From positions 186,001-250,000 of the forward strand of contig NZ_AULS01000002.1 in NCBI RefSeq assembly GCF_000422405.1: 64,000 bases of DNA. Direction: 5' to 3'. The stretch's first letter is position 1, and each line of letters begins with the position of its first letter. The translations under genes and the position numbers were made by a program. Origin of the DNA: Microbacterium luticocti DSM 19459. Its GTDB lineage: Bacteria; Actinomycetota; Actinomycetes; Actinomycetales; Microbacteriaceae. Shown here piece after piece: positions 17,151 through 26,466 of this stretch. Under the pieces are notes generated by a model. The model was not told the origin of the DNA. It was given only the letters and a program-made list of their open reading frames with translations, and did not search any database.

Positions 17151-18374
17151 TCAGCCGGCGAGCACGACCGTGAGCTGCTCGATGGCCCAGTCCAGCTCGG
17201 TGGCGCGGATCACCAGCGGCGGCGCGATGCGGACGGTCTGGCCGTGGGTGTCTTTGACGAGCACGCCGCGCGACAGCAGCCGTTCGGCGACCTCGCGGCC
17301 GGTGCCGACGGCCGGGTCGATGTCGACCCCGGCCCACAGCCCGGCGACGCGCACCGCGGTGACGCCGTGGCCGATCAGCTCGCCGAGCCCTGCCGCGAGG
17401 TGCTCGCCGAGTGCGGCGGCGCGCTGCTGGAACTCGCCCGAGGCGAGCATCTCGACCACCTGCAGGCCGACGGCGGCGGCCAGCGGGTTGCCGCCGAACG
17501 TCGAGCCGTGCTCGCCGGGGCGGATGACGCCGAGCACGTCGCGGTCGGCGACGACCGCCGAGACCGGCACGATGCCGCCGCCCAGCGCCTTGCCGAGCAG
17601 GTAGACGTCGGGCACGACGTCCTCACGGTCGCAGGCGAAGGTGGTGCCGACGCGGCCGAGGCCGGACTGGATCTCGTCGGCGATGAACAGCACGTTGCGG
17701 CGCGTGCAGATCTCGCGCACCTCGCGCAGATACCCCTCCGGCGGGATGATGACGCCGGCCTCGCCCTGGATCGGCTCGATCAGCACGGCGGCGGTGTTCT
17801 CGTCGATCGCGGCGTCGATGGCCGAGGCATCCCCGTACGGCACCTGCACGAAACCGGGCGTGAACGGCCCGAACCCGTCGCGGGCGGTCTCGTCGTCGCT
17901 GAACCCGACGATGGTCGTGGTGCGGCCGTGGAAGTTTCCGTTCGCGACCACGACGGTCGCGGCATCCGGCGCCACGCCCTTGACCCGGTACGCCCACGCC
18001 CGCGCGACCTTGATGCCGGTCTCGACCGCCTCGGCGCCGGTGTTCATCGGCAGCACGAGGTCTTTGCCGCACAACTCGGCCAGGGCCGTGGCGAATGCAC
18101 CGAGCCGGTCGTTGTGGAACGCGCGGCTGGTGAGGGTGAGCCGGCCGAGCTGCTCGGTGGCGGCGGCGACGAGGGCCGGATGCCGGTGCCCGAAGTTCAG
18201 CGCGGAGTAGGCCGAGAGCAGGTCGAGGTAGCGCTTGCCTTCGACGTCGGTGACCCAGACGCCCTCGCCGGTGGCCACGACCACCGGCAAGGGGTGGTAG
18301 TTGTGGGCGAGGTGCTCGTCTTCGCCGCGGATGATGCGGACGGCCTTGGTGTCGAGGGTGGGGGCGGTGCTCAT
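17151..18374 (-). CDS. rocD: Ornithine aminotransferase
   Basis: A 407-residue class III PLP-dependent aminotransferase converting ornithine and 2-oxoglutarate to glutamate semialdehyde and glutamate. Motifs: LSAYSALNFGHRHP, MNTGAEAVETGIK, FIADEIQSGLGR (PLP-ring Asp), PLP lysine in LLGKALGGG, and GSTFGGNPLA. Length matches RocD. It overlaps the dimethylargininase gene (ATGA), so the pair turns methylarginine-derived or arginine-derived nitrogen toward glutamate; the glutamate semialdehyde product also feeds the second half-reaction of PutA encoded nearby. Confidence 0.93.
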   Translation of the reverse strand: MSTAPTLDTKAVRIIRGEDEHLAHNYHPLPVVVATGEGVWVTDVEGKRYLDLLSAYSALNFGHRHPALVAAATEQLGRLTLTSRAFHNDRLGAFATALAELCGKDLVLPMNTGAEAVETGIKVARAWAYRVKGVAPDAATVVVANGNFHGRTTTIVGFSDDETARDGFGPFTPGFVQVPYGDASAIDAAIDENTAAVLIEPIQGEAGVIIPPEGYLREVREICTRRNVLFIADEIQSGLGRVGTTFACDREDVVPDVYLLGKALGGGIVPVSAVVADRDVLGVIRPGEHGSTFGGNPLAAAVGLQVVEMLASGEFQQRAAALGEHLAAGLGELIGHGVTAVRVAGLWAGVDIDPAVGTGREVAERLLSRGVLVKDTHGQTVRIAPPLVIRATELDWAIEQLTVVLAG

Positions 18375-19324
18375 CGGGTTCCTCCGTCGGGTGCAGAGTC
18401 GGGTGCCGAGCCGGCCGTCGATCCGGCCGTCGAGTCGGATGCTGCGCCGGGTGCCGGGCGCAGCTCGAGCGTGCAGCACTTGATGCCGCCGCCGCCGAGC
18501 AGCAGCTCGGACAGGTCGACATGCACCGGGTTGTAGCCGCGATCGCGCAGCAGCGCGTCGTAGCCGGTGGCGCGCGGCGAGATGAAGACGTTGCGGCCGT
18601 CGCTGGCCGCGTTCAGGCCGAACGCCTGGCCGTCGGCCTCGGGCACGCGGATGGCGTCGGGGTAGCGCTGCTCGAGCACGCGGCGGCTGTCGTCGTCGAA
18701 GGCGCTGGGCAGGTAGGCGATGTTGGCGTGCTCGACGCCGCCCGGACCCTGCACCGGGTCGAGCACGGTGATGGCGGTGTCGAGGTGGTAGAAGCTGGGG
18801 TTCACCAGGCGCAGCGAGACGACCTCGCGGTCGAACACGCGGGCGATCTCGGCGTGCGAGTCGATCGACGAGCGGAATCCGTGGCCGGCGAGGATGGTGT
18901 CGCCGACGAGCAGGATGTCGCCCTCCCCTTCCTGCACGGCGACCGGTTCGACGACCTCGTAGCCGTGGGCGGCGAACCAGTCCATGAACGGGCGCTCCTC
19001 GCCGCGGCGCTCGCCCACGTTGAAGCGCACGCCGAGGGCCTTGCCGTCGATGATGAAGCCGCCGTTGGCGGTGTAGACCATGTCGGGCAGGCCCTCGACC
19101 GGGTCGATCAGCTCGACCTCGTGGCCGAGCGACAGGTACGTGTCGTACAGCGTCTGCCACTGTCGCACGGCCTTGGCGGTGTCGGTGGGCACGGCCTTGT
19201 GCATCCACGGGTTGATCTCGTAGCTGACCGTGAAATAGGTCGGCTTGCACATCAGGTAGCGACGGTGCTGCGCGATGCGATCGGATGCCACAGCCTGGCT
19301 GGTGGCCGTCTCGGAAAGGGACAT
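18371..19324 (-). CDS. ddaH: Dimethylargininase / amidinotransferase-family hydrolase
   Basis: A 317-residue member of the guanidino-modifying family (dimethylarginine dimethylaminohydrolase, which makes citrulline and dimethylamine). The characteristic MVYTANGGFIIDGKA loop, the catalytic-histidine segment PSFYHLDTAI and the nucleophile region GGGGIKCCTLEL are present. A Ser/Ala/Asp-rich tail of about 30 residues extends past the fold. The ATG at 19324 has GAGGAG upstream. Paired with rocD as in many actinobacteria. Arginine deiminase activity is a less likely alternative. Confidence 0.88.
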   Translation of the reverse strand: MSLSETATSQAVASDRIAQHRRYLMCKPTYFTVSYEINPWMHKAVPTDTAKAVRQWQTLYDTYLSLGHEVELIDPVEGLPDMVYTANGGFIIDGKALGVRFNVGERRGEERPFMDWFAAHGYEVVEPVAVQEGEGDILLVGDTILAGHGFRSSIDSHAEIARVFDREVVSLRLVNPSFYHLDTAITVLDPVQGPGGVEHANIAYLPSAFDDDSRRVLEQRYPDAIRVPEADGQAFGLNAASDGRNVFISPRATGYDALLRDRGYNPVHVDLSELLLGGGGIKCCTLELRPAPGAASDSTAGSTAGSAPDSAPDGGTR

Positions 19325-19777
19325 TCTGCTCCTCACTGAACGTGATGGCGGACGCCGTCCTCAGGCCCGGCGGAAGTTCGACCCAGCACGGTGGGGAAGA
19401 TGCGACACGGGCACGCCGGGTCCATTCTCTCACCGCGCCGCAGCCGCCGCGGCCAGGCCGCGCTCAGCTGGGCCCGCGGCGGTGCCGTCGGGTGGTCGTC
19501 TGTCGCCGGTCGTCGGTGGTCGGTGGTCGGTCGGCGCGAGATCAGGCGATGACTCTGGGCTCCGACGTCGCCGTGACGGAAGTCTGCGCTGACGCTCACC
19601 GGTCCGCATATGCATAGACATGTCCGAGCGCACGTACTGAGAGACATCCGCCGACGCTGTCGCGCCCGGGTCGCATGCGCCGAGGTGTGACGATCTGGCC
19701 GAGCTCGTGCGTGAGCTGGGCCGGCCCGCGCCTCGCATGGGCCGAGACCGAAGAAATCCATCTTCTGAGATTAGGGG

Positions 19778-19805
19778 TTGCGGAATCGAACATCTCTGCT
19801 AGAGT
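19778..19805 (+). promoter_or_regulatory. Promoter of the DUF222-HNH gene
   Basis: TTGCGG (19778-19783) and TAGAGT (19800-19805) are 16 bp apart, a good -35/-10 pair for a primary sigma factor, followed 41 bp later by the ATG and its GGAGG site. Confidence 0.55.
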
Positions 19806-19828
19806 TGAATCATCAAGCATTCGAACAT
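19786..19828 (+). repeat. Direct TCGAACAT repeats around the HNH promoter
   Basis: TCGAACAT occurs at 19786-19793 (between -35 and -10) and 19821-19828 (just after the presumed start point), 35 bp apart. TCGAAC is one half of the actinobacterial LexA box, and in mycobacteria members of the related 13E12/DUF222 family carry SOS boxes. The second half-site is missing here, so LexA control is only a possibility. Confidence 0.4.
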
Positions 19829-19845
19829 CCTTGGAGGTGACCGAT

Positions 19846-21603
19846 ATGACCATCGCGATGTCGCCGTCGGTCGCCGAGCTGGATGAACTGCTCGACAGCC
19901 TCACGCAATCACGGGCGGCGGAGTGCCGTGCATTCGCGGCGCAGATGGTCGCCTTCGACAAGGTCGAGACGCTGGTGCAGCGTCGCGAAATGGAGCGCGC
20001 CCACCGCCGCAGCCTGGGCACCGCATCCCGCGACCCGCAGTTGGCCCAGCGTGAGGTGTATGCCGAGATCGCGGCGACGCTGCATATGAGCGAATGGCAG
20101 GTTGCGCGTAAAGCCGGTCAGGCACGCCTGCTCGTGAACGAGTTCTTCGACACTCTGTGCGACGTCAGCGACGGGTCACTCTCCCCCGCGCACGGCTCGA
20201 TCATCGCCGACGCCGGCGCCGAAATCGACGACCCGATCGTGCAGGCCGAGTTCCAGGATGTTGCCCGCGACATGGCCCGGGAGATGACCCCGGCACAATT
20301 GAAGCACGCGGTGGCGGGGCTGGTGCAGCGGCTCGACCCCGAGGGCACCGAGCGACGCGTGAAAGAAGCGGCGACGGCCCGCAAGGTCACGCTGCGGCAC
20401 CTGCGGGCGGGACTGTCCCGGTTGACGATCGACGGACCCACCGACCAGCTCGTCGGCATGTACAACCGGGCGAGCGACATGGCCGGTGAGCTGCTCGCAC
20501 AGAACGCGGCCGACAAGTCCGAGTGGCAATTCCGCCGTGCGAACGGCGCGTCCGGCGAGCCCGGTGACACCGCCGCACCCGGCCACGGCTCCGCACAGGT
20601 CGTTGGGCCCGGCGCGAGCGAGACGACCAGCACCGAGGCGACCGGACCCGGCGACGCGACGCCGGCCGATGCGCCAGCGCCGGCCCATGCGACGGAGCCG
20701 GCCGACGCAGCAGGTCCGGTCGATGCGACGGCGCCGGGCGATGCGACGGCGCCGGGCGATGCGACGGACCCGGCGGACCCGGTGGACACGACAGTGCCGA
20801 TCGATGCGACAGGGCCGGTCGGTGGTCCCGCGGCGGGCTGTGGACGTGGCTCCACCGGTGCAGCAGTGCCCGACGGCGCGCCCGCGGTGGCGGACGATGA
20901 GGAGCCGGTGTTCGACGAGCGGACCCGGGATCAGCTCATGACCGACGTGCTCTGTGACCTCGTGTTGACCACGGCCAGCCACGGGCACGGCACGACCGAT
21001 GATCGCAAAGACACGCTCAACGGGATCACTCCGACCGTCCAGATCACGATCCCCGCCACCGCCCTGACCGGGCAGACCGTCGGCGGCGCCGCGGTCGACG
21101 GGGTCGGTCCGATCGAGACGGCGACCGCCGCACACTACGCCGCGATCGCCCCGCACTGGATGCGCGTGTTCGTCGATCCCGACACGGGCGTACCGATCTG
21201 CATCGACAAGCACGATCCGACCGCGGCACAACGCCGGTTTCTGCGGGTGCGCGATGAACGATGCCGGTTCCCGGGATGCCGGCGCCCCGCCCAGAAGTGC
21301 GACATCGACCACACCGTCGCGTACGCCGAAGGTGGACCGACCTGCCTGTGCAACCTGGAACACCTGTGCAAGCGCCACCACACGCTCAAGCACAACACCG
21401 ACTGGACGGTCCAGCAGCTCCCCGGCGGGGTGCTGATCTGGGTCGCGCCGACCGGACGGCACCACGTGACAAGACCACCCGGCTCCGTCAGATTCGTGCC
21501 CGCGCCGTGGCTGGATCCCGACCCGCATCCGCACGCACATCCAGACGCGCAGATGCACGCGTGGCCGGCTTACGACCCCGCGGATGACCCCGCGCCGTTC
21601 TGA
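19846..21603 (+). CDS. DUF222 domain HNH endonuclease (13E12-like)
   Basis: A 585-residue protein with a helical DUF222 domain (about 1-230), a low-complexity Ala/Asp/Pro/Thr linker (about 245-345) with repeated ATAPGDAT and GPVDAT units, and a C-terminal HNH nuclease: CRFPGC zinc Cys pair, CDIDHTVAYAEGG, CNLEHLCKRHHTLKH. This family is multi-copy in actinobacterial genomes and often behaves like a mobile or repeat gene; its role is unknown. ATG at 19846 preceded by GGAGG. Upstream in-frame codons to 19675 are read-through of the promoter. Linker length is unusually large. Confidence 0.88.
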   Translation: MTIAMSPSVAELDELLDSLTQSRAAECRAFAAQMVAFDKVETLVQRREMERAHRRSLGTASRDPQLAQREVYAEIAATLHMSEWQVARKAGQARLLVNEFFDTLCDVSDGSLSPAHGSIIADAGAEIDDPIVQAEFQDVARDMAREMTPAQLKHAVAGLVQRLDPEGTERRVKEAATARKVTLRHLRAGLSRLTIDGPTDQLVGMYNRASDMAGELLAQNAADKSEWQFRRANGASGEPGDTAAPGHGSAQVVGPGASETTSTEATGPGDATPADAPAPAHATEPADAAGPVDATAPGDATAPGDATDPADPVDTTVPIDATGPVGGPAAGCGRGSTGAAVPDGAPAVADDEEPVFDERTRDQLMTDVLCDLVLTTASHGHGTTDDRKDTLNGITPTVQITIPATALTGQTVGGAAVDGVGPIETATAAHYAAIAPHWMRVFVDPDTGVPICIDKHDPTAAQRRFLRVRDERCRFPGCRRPAQKCDIDHTVAYAEGGPTCLCNLEHLCKRHHTLKHNTDWTVQQLPGGVLIWVAPTGRHHVTRPPGSVRFVPAPWLDPDPHPHAHPDAQMHAWPAYDPADDPAPF

Positions 21604-21681
21604 TCTCGCCGCCCTCCTGGTGCGGTCCACGCCGCCGCGCACGCGGCCCTCGTGCGGTCCGCCATGCCGGGCATGGACGGC

Positions 21682-21712
21682 GAACCCGCCCCGCGGTCAC
21701 GCGGGGGTGTTC
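21682..21712. terminator. Bidirectional hairpin between HNH gene and putA
   Basis: CCCCGCG (21689-21695), loop GTCA, CGCGGGG (21700-21706), with an outer GAAC/GTTC pairing (21682-21685 and 21709-21712). A stem this strong between two convergent genes is a good candidate terminator for both. Confidence 0.65.
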
Positions 21713-21728
21713 ACACGCCGCGACCGCG

Positions 21729-24700
21729 TCAGATCACGTTCTCCGACCAGTCATCCGGGTTGCCGAAGCGGTGCGCGGTGATCGCGATCGCCTGCTCGTG
21801 CAGGAACGGCAGCAGCTCGAGCCGCCCCGCCGTGGTCACCTCGTTGTCGTAGACCGCCAGGTCGGGGTCGCCGCCCACGGCCTCGGCGAGCGCGCGATGC
21901 GCCGCCGCCACCGTCTCGGGCCGGCCGATCAGCCGCACCCGCGGCGGCCGCCCCGCACCACCTGAACCCGCACCGTCCGAGCCCGCACCGCCCAAGCCAG
22001 GGCCGACGCCGGGGCCGGCGGCATCCGTCATCGCATCGACCGACCCGGGGCCGGCGCCGATCCGCTCCAGGAACTGTGCGTCGTTCTCGACGAACACCGC
22101 GACCTGCTGGTCGGCCAGCACCCGCCGCACCTGCGCCGGCACCCCGGTCGACAGCGACAGTGTGAACGTCGCGCCGGCGCGCACGCCCGCGATCGCCACG
22201 CGCAGCACCTCCTGCAGCGACGCGTCGGGCAGCGCCCGCACCGCCACCGGCAGCGGCCGGTACCGGAACAGGTTGCGCTCGACACCCAGGTGCGACACGT
22301 CGCGCACCTGCCCGAACTCGCGCTCCCACGCGATCGCGTCCGACAGCGCACCCCGGCGCAGCCACTCGAACGCCGGATAGTCCAGCGCCGGCTGCGCCGC
22401 CTCGATCACATCGGTGATGCGCGTATCCAGACCGCGCAGATGCAGGGTGGTGGATGCCCCCGACCCCGCCGTCGCACGCCACGAGCCCAGCCCGATCAGG
22501 TAGTTCGGGCCGCCCGCCTTCGTGCCGGCGCCCACCGACGAGCGCTTCCACCCGCCGAACGGCTGCCGCTGCACGATCGCACCGGTGATGCCGCGGTTCA
22601 CGTACAGGTTCCCCGCCTCGACCCGGTCGAGCCAGACCGCCAGGTCGTCGGGGTTCTGTGTGTACAGCCCCGCGGTCAACCCATAGGCCACGCCGTTCTG
22701 GATCTCGATGGCCTCGGCCAGGGTGGCGGCGTGCATCACGCCCATGACCGGCCCGAAGAACTCCTCACGGTGGAACCGCGACCCCGGCACGACGCCCACG
22801 CGCACGCCCGGCGTCCAGAACCGGCCGGCGGTCTCGGGCCCGACGTCCAGCGGCTCGGGCTTGACCAGCCACTGCTCGCCCGCCTCGAGCGTGGTCAGCG
22901 CCCATTCCAGCTTGCCGTGCGGCTTCTCGATCACCGGGCCGACCTCGCTGGTCGCGTCGCTGGGCGGCCCGACCCGCAGCGACCGCACCGAGTCGATGAG
23001 CTGCCGGCGGAACCTCTCGCTGCGCCCGACCGGGCCGACGAGGATCGCCAGCGACGCCGCCGAGCACTTCTGCCCGGCGTGCCCGAAGGCGCTCTTGACC
23101 AGATCGGATGCCGCCAGGTCGAGGTCGGCGGACGGCATCACGATCATGGCGTTCTTGCCGCTGGTCTCGGCCAGCAGCGGCAGGTCGGGCCGCCACGACC
23201 GGAACAGTGCCGCCGTCTCCCACGACCCGGTGAGGATCACCCGGTCCACGTCCGGGTGGGTGATCAGCTGCCGGCCGAGGTCGCCCTCGTCGATGTCCAC
23301 CAGCGCGAGCAGTTCGCGCGGCACACCGGCCTCCCACAGCGCCTCACTGATGACGGCCGCGCAGCGGCGGGCCTGCGGCGCGGGCTTGAACACCACGCCC
23401 GAGCCGGCGGCCAGCGCCGCCAGCACGCCACCGGTCGGGATCGCCACCGGAAAGTTCCAGGGCGGGGTCACCACGGTCACCTGCGCCGGCACGAACACCG
23501 CGCCGGCGACCCCGTCGAGCTCGCGCGCCGTCGCCGCATAGTAGTTCGCGAAGTCGACGGCCTCACTGACCTCGACATCGCCCTCGCTGAACACCTTTCC
23601 GGTCTCGGATGCCGCGACCTCGATGAGTTCCCCGCGTCGCGCCTCGAGCGCCCTCGCGGCGGCCTGCAGCACCGCCGAGCGCTCGGCCGCCGGCATCCCG
23701 CCCCAGGCGGCTGCGGCATCCTTCACCTGCGCGACGATGCCCACGAGCGCGTTCGCATCGGTCACCCGGGCGCCGGCCAGGGTGTCGTCGCCCGCGGTCG
23801 AGGTCTCGATGCGGGCGATGATCTCGTCGGCCCACACCCGGTTCGCCGGCAGCGCCGGGTCGGAGTCGGGCGTGTTGCGGAACCCGGGAGCGCCCACCGC
23901 ACGGGTGCCCGACTCGCGCGGCGAGAAGACCGCGGTCTCGACGAATCCTTCGCCGCCGAAGAGCACTTCTTCGGCGCCGAGCACGGCCTGGGTGAGCCCC
24001 TGTTCGTCGCCGGCCGGCGCATCGCGGCGGATGCGGCCCTCGTCGACGACCGGAACCTCGGCGGCACGGTCCTGGGTGCGGAACGGGCCGGTGTGCAACG
24101 CGGGGTCGGCGGCGCGCTCGATCGAGGCGACGAACCGACCGCGCTCGCGGTCGAACAGCGACGCGTCCTCGTGCAGCTCGAACGCGGCCGACAGGAAGTT
24201 CTCGGTCGACGCGTTCTCTTCCAGTCGCCGCACCAGGTAGCTGATGGCGACGTCGAACTCGCTGGGCTTGACGACCGGCACATACAGCAGCACCGCGCCG
24301 ACCTCGCGCGAGACCGCCTCGACCTGCCCCTGGGCCATGCCCAGCAGCATCTCGAACTCGATGTCGTCGCGCACGCCACGCTGCCCGGCCAGCAGCCACG
24401 CATAGGCGATGTCGAACAGGTTGTGGCCGGCCACGCCCATGCGCACAGCCCGGGTGCGGGCGGGGTCGAACGCGGCGTCGAGGCAGCGCAGGTAGTTCGC
24501 GTCGCTGTCGACCTTGCTGCGGTACGGCGCCTGCGGCCAGCCGTGCATGACCGCATCCACATGCTCCATGGCAAGGTTGGCGCCCTTGACCAGACGCACC
24601 TTGATGCGGGCACCACCGGCGTCGACCCGCTGACCGGCCCAGTCGGTGAGCCGGTCGAGCGCCGGTAGCGCGTCGGGCAGATACGCCTGCAGCACGATAC

Positions 24701-25451
24701 CGGCCTCGAGGTCCTTCAGCCGCGGGTCGGCGAGGATCCGGGTGAACACCGCGATGGTCAGGTCGAGGTCGCGGTACTCCTCCATGTCGAGGTTGATGAA
24801 GGTGCCGTTGCCAGCGGCGGTGACATACAGCGGCTTCAGCCGCTCGACGACCGTGTCGACGACCTGCTCGAATGCCCACATCGACAGGTGGCTGACGATC
24901 GCCGACACCTTCACCGAGACGTAGTCGACGTCGGGGCGGCGGATGAGGTCGTGGATGCCGTCGAGTCGGCGTTTCGCCTCGGCCTCGCCGAGCACCGCCT
25001 CGCCGAGCAGGTTGAGGTTCAGCCGGTGGCCGGTGCCACGCAGCTTCTCGATGGCGGCGCCGAGCTTCTCGGGCCGCGCATCGACGATGAGATGACCGAC
25101 CATGCCGCGCAGCACGCGTCGGGCGATGGGCACCACCGGGTAGGGCAGCACCGGCGCGACGGCGCCGCCGATGCGCACCGCGGTGCGCAGGTACCACGGC
25201 AGAAAGCGCGGCACCAGCGGGGCCACGCGGTGCAGATTGGATGCCGCCGCCGACAGCGACTCGGGACGCATCACCCCGTCGACGAAGCCGATGGTGAACG
25301 GCAGGCCGTTCTCGTCCTGCAGCACGCCGGCCAGTCGCTGCGCGGCCGGATCGACGACCGCCTTCGCGGACTCGTCCACCCACCGCCGGGCGAGCGCGAC
25401 CGCATCGTCGGCGAGCTGCGGCGTCGTCAGGGCGTCGTCGGTCTGGGCCAT
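21729..25451 (-). CDS. putA: Bifunctional proline dehydrogenase / L-glutamate-gamma-semialdehyde dehydrogenase
   Basis: A 1240-residue PutA that oxidises proline to glutamate in two linked steps. Residues about 80-460 form the FAD proline dehydrogenase barrel (DYVSVKVSAIVSHL, FINLDMEEYRDLDLT, RIKVRLVKGANL, EFEMLLGMAQG). Residues about 560-1050 form the aldehyde dehydrogenase (PPWNFPVAIPTGG, LAETSGKNA, nucleophile Cys796 in AGQKCSAAS). A C-terminal vestigial ALDH-like domain follows, interrupted by a Gly/Pro/Asp-rich insert near 1145-1165. It lacks the N-terminal ribbon-helix-helix repressor domain of enterobacterial PutA, consistent with control by the divergent LysR gene. ATG at 25451 with GGAGG. 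Confidence 0.94.
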   Translation of the reverse strand: MAQTDDALTTPQLADDAVALARRWVDESAKAVVDPAAQRLAGVLQDENGLPFTIGFVDGVMRPESLSAAASNLHRVAPLVPRFLPWYLRTAVRIGGAVAPVLPYPVVPIARRVLRGMVGHLIVDARPEKLGAAIEKLRGTGHRLNLNLLGEAVLGEAEAKRRLDGIHDLIRRPDVDYVSVKVSAIVSHLSMWAFEQVVDTVVERLKPLYVTAAGNGTFINLDMEEYRDLDLTIAVFTRILADPRLKDLEAGIVLQAYLPDALPALDRLTDWAGQRVDAGGARIKVRLVKGANLAMEHVDAVMHGWPQAPYRSKVDSDANYLRCLDAAFDPARTRAVRMGVAGHNLFDIAYAWLLAGQRGVRDDIEFEMLLGMAQGQVEAVSREVGAVLLYVPVVKPSEFDVAISYLVRRLEENASTENFLSAAFELHEDASLFDRERGRFVASIERAADPALHTGPFRTQDRAAEVPVVDEGRIRRDAPAGDEQGLTQAVLGAEEVLFGGEGFVETAVFSPRESGTRAVGAPGFRNTPDSDPALPANRVWADEIIARIETSTAGDDTLAGARVTDANALVGIVAQVKDAAAAWGGMPAAERSAVLQAAARALEARRGELIEVAASETGKVFSEGDVEVSEAVDFANYYAATARELDGVAGAVFVPAQVTVVTPPWNFPVAIPTGGVLAALAAGSGVVFKPAPQARRCAAVISEALWEAGVPRELLALVDIDEGDLGRQLITHPDVDRVILTGSWETAALFRSWRPDLPLLAETSGKNAMIVMPSADLDLAASDLVKSAFGHAGQKCSAASLAILVGPVGRSERFRRQLIDSVRSLRVGPPSDATSEVGPVIEKPHGKLEWALTTLEAGEQWLVKPEPLDVGPETAGRFWTPGVRVGVVPGSRFHREEFFGPVMGVMHAATLAEAIEIQNGVAYGLTAGLYTQNPDDLAVWLDRVEAGNLYVNRGITGAIVQRQPFGGWKRSSVGAGTKAGGPNYLIGLGSWRATAGSGASTTLHLRGLDTRITDVIEAAQPALDYPAFEWLRRGALSDAIAWEREFGQVRDVSHLGVERNLFRYRPLPVAVRALPDASLQEVLRVAIAGVRAGATFTLSLSTGVPAQVRRVLADQQVAVFVENDAQFLERIGAGPGSVDAMTDAAGPGVGPGLGGAGSDGAGSGGAGRPPRVRLIGRPETVAAAHRALAEAVGGDPDLAVYDNEVTTAGRLELLPFLHEQAIAITAHRFGNPDDWSENVI

Positions 25452-25491
25452 CTGCTTGTCCTCCACGCTTCCAGGATGCGGCATCCCACTC

Positions 25492-25509
25492 ATCATGAAA
25501 AGCGATGAT
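25492..25509. promoter_or_regulatory. Inverted repeat ATCAT-N8-ATGAT, candidate LysR operator
   Basis: The arms lie 41 bp upstream of the putA start and 59 bp upstream of the LysR start. The site contains a T-N11-A core, typical for LysR-type regulators. The surrounding DNA is unusually AT-rich for this window, and TTGACT at 25520-25525 is a possible -35 for the LysR gene. Confidence 0.5.
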
Positions 25510-25567
25510 CTATGATCGATTGACTTCGATTTTCCCAATGATTGCTGGGATGATCCCGGGAGGTGCG

Positions 25568-26449
25568 GTGTTCGAGCTGCGCAGGTTGCGGATGCTGCAC
25601 GAACTCGCGCTGCGCGGCACCCTGGCGGCGGTGGCCGAGGCCCTGTCGTACAGCCCGTCGACGATCTCGCAGCAGTTGGCGCTGCTCGAGCGCGATGCCG
25701 GCGTGACGCTGCTCGAACCGGACGGGCGCGGGGTGCGGCTGACCGACCACGGCCGGCTGCTGGCCGCGCACGCGGAACGGATGCTGCAGCTGGACGAGCA
25801 GGCGCGGGGCGAGCTGGAGCGGCTGCGGCCGGGCGCGGCGCCGGTGCGGGTGGCGGTGATGCAGACGGCGGCGCAGGCGATCCTCGCCCCGGCGCTGACC
25901 CTGCTCGCGCAGCGCGAGCCCGACCTGCGGGTCGAGGTGGCCGACGTGCCGCCCGAAGAGGGGCTGTTCGAGCTGTCGGCCCGCCGGTTCGACCTGGTGA
26001 TCGCCGAGCAGTACCCGGGCTCGTCACGCGAGCACCGGCCCGACCTGGACCGGGTCTCGCTCGGGCGCGATCCGATCCGGCTGGCGCTGCCGCCACAGGA
26101 TCCCGCGGGCGAGCTGGCGGCGCTGCGCGATCGGGCGTGGGTGATGGAGCCGCGCGGCACGGCGGCGAGGCGGTGGGCCGCCGAGCAGTGCCGGGCGGCC
26201 GGGTTCGAGCCCGACGTGCGGTTCGAGATCGCCGACCTGACCGCGCAGGTGCGGTTGATCACCGCAGGTCACGCGGTGGGGCTGCTGCCCGACCTGGTGT
26301 GGAGCGGGACGGCGCCGACCGCGCGCCTGGTCGAGCTGCCGCAGGCGCCCTCGCGTGAGCTGTTCACAGCCGCACGCCGCGCGACCGCCGGGCGCAGTGG
26401 CATCCTGGCCGTGCGCACGGCGCTGCACGACGCGTTCGCCGCGCGCTGA
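25568..26449 (+). CDS. LysR-family regulator, probable regulator of putA
   Basis: A 293-residue LysR regulator: N-terminal winged helix (LRMLHELALRGTLAAVAEAL then SPSTISQQLALLERDAG) and a periplasmic-binding-like effector domain. I chose the GTG at 25568 with GGGAGG four bases upstream because the HTH begins right after it; an ATG at 25505 would add 21 residues unlike LysR. Divergent from putA across the ATCAT/ATGAT site, so it probably activates proline catabolism when proline is present; the effector is inferred from location only. Confidence 0.85.
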   Translation: MFELRRLRMLHELALRGTLAAVAEALSYSPSTISQQLALLERDAGVTLLEPDGRGVRLTDHGRLLAAHAERMLQLDEQARGELERLRPGAAPVRVAVMQTAAQAILAPALTLLAQREPDLRVEVADVPPEEGLFELSARRFDLVIAEQYPGSSREHRPDLDRVSLGRDPIRLALPPQDPAGELAALRDRAWVMEPRGTAARRWAAEQCRAAGFEPDVRFEIADLTAQVRLITAGHAVGLLPDLVWSGTAPTARLVELPQAPSRELFTAARRATAGRSGILAVRTALHDAFAAR

Positions 26450-26466
26450 GCCCGGCCCGCCGAGCG

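Larger units (their letters stand above)
19325..19845. other. 521-bp intergenic region between ddaH and the HNH gene
   Basis: A divergent promoter region. The left two-thirds holds only GC-rich, low-complexity DNA (including short GGTCGGTGGTCGGT direct repeats near 19515-19535) and no supportable gene. The right end, 19770-19845, is noticeably AT-richer and contains the promoter and the TCGAACAT repeats of the HNH gene. I see no RNA gene. Confidence 0.7.

Noticed and set aside
19786..19810. A full LexA/SOS box upstream of the HNH gene
   Set aside because: Only the TCGAAC half is present at each site; the expected GTTCGA partner at four-base spacing is missing.
19675..19845. N-terminal extension of the HNH gene from an upstream in-frame ATG
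   Set aside because: It would place the promoter and the GGAGG ribosome-binding site inside coding sequence; the ATG at 19846 has the right spacing.
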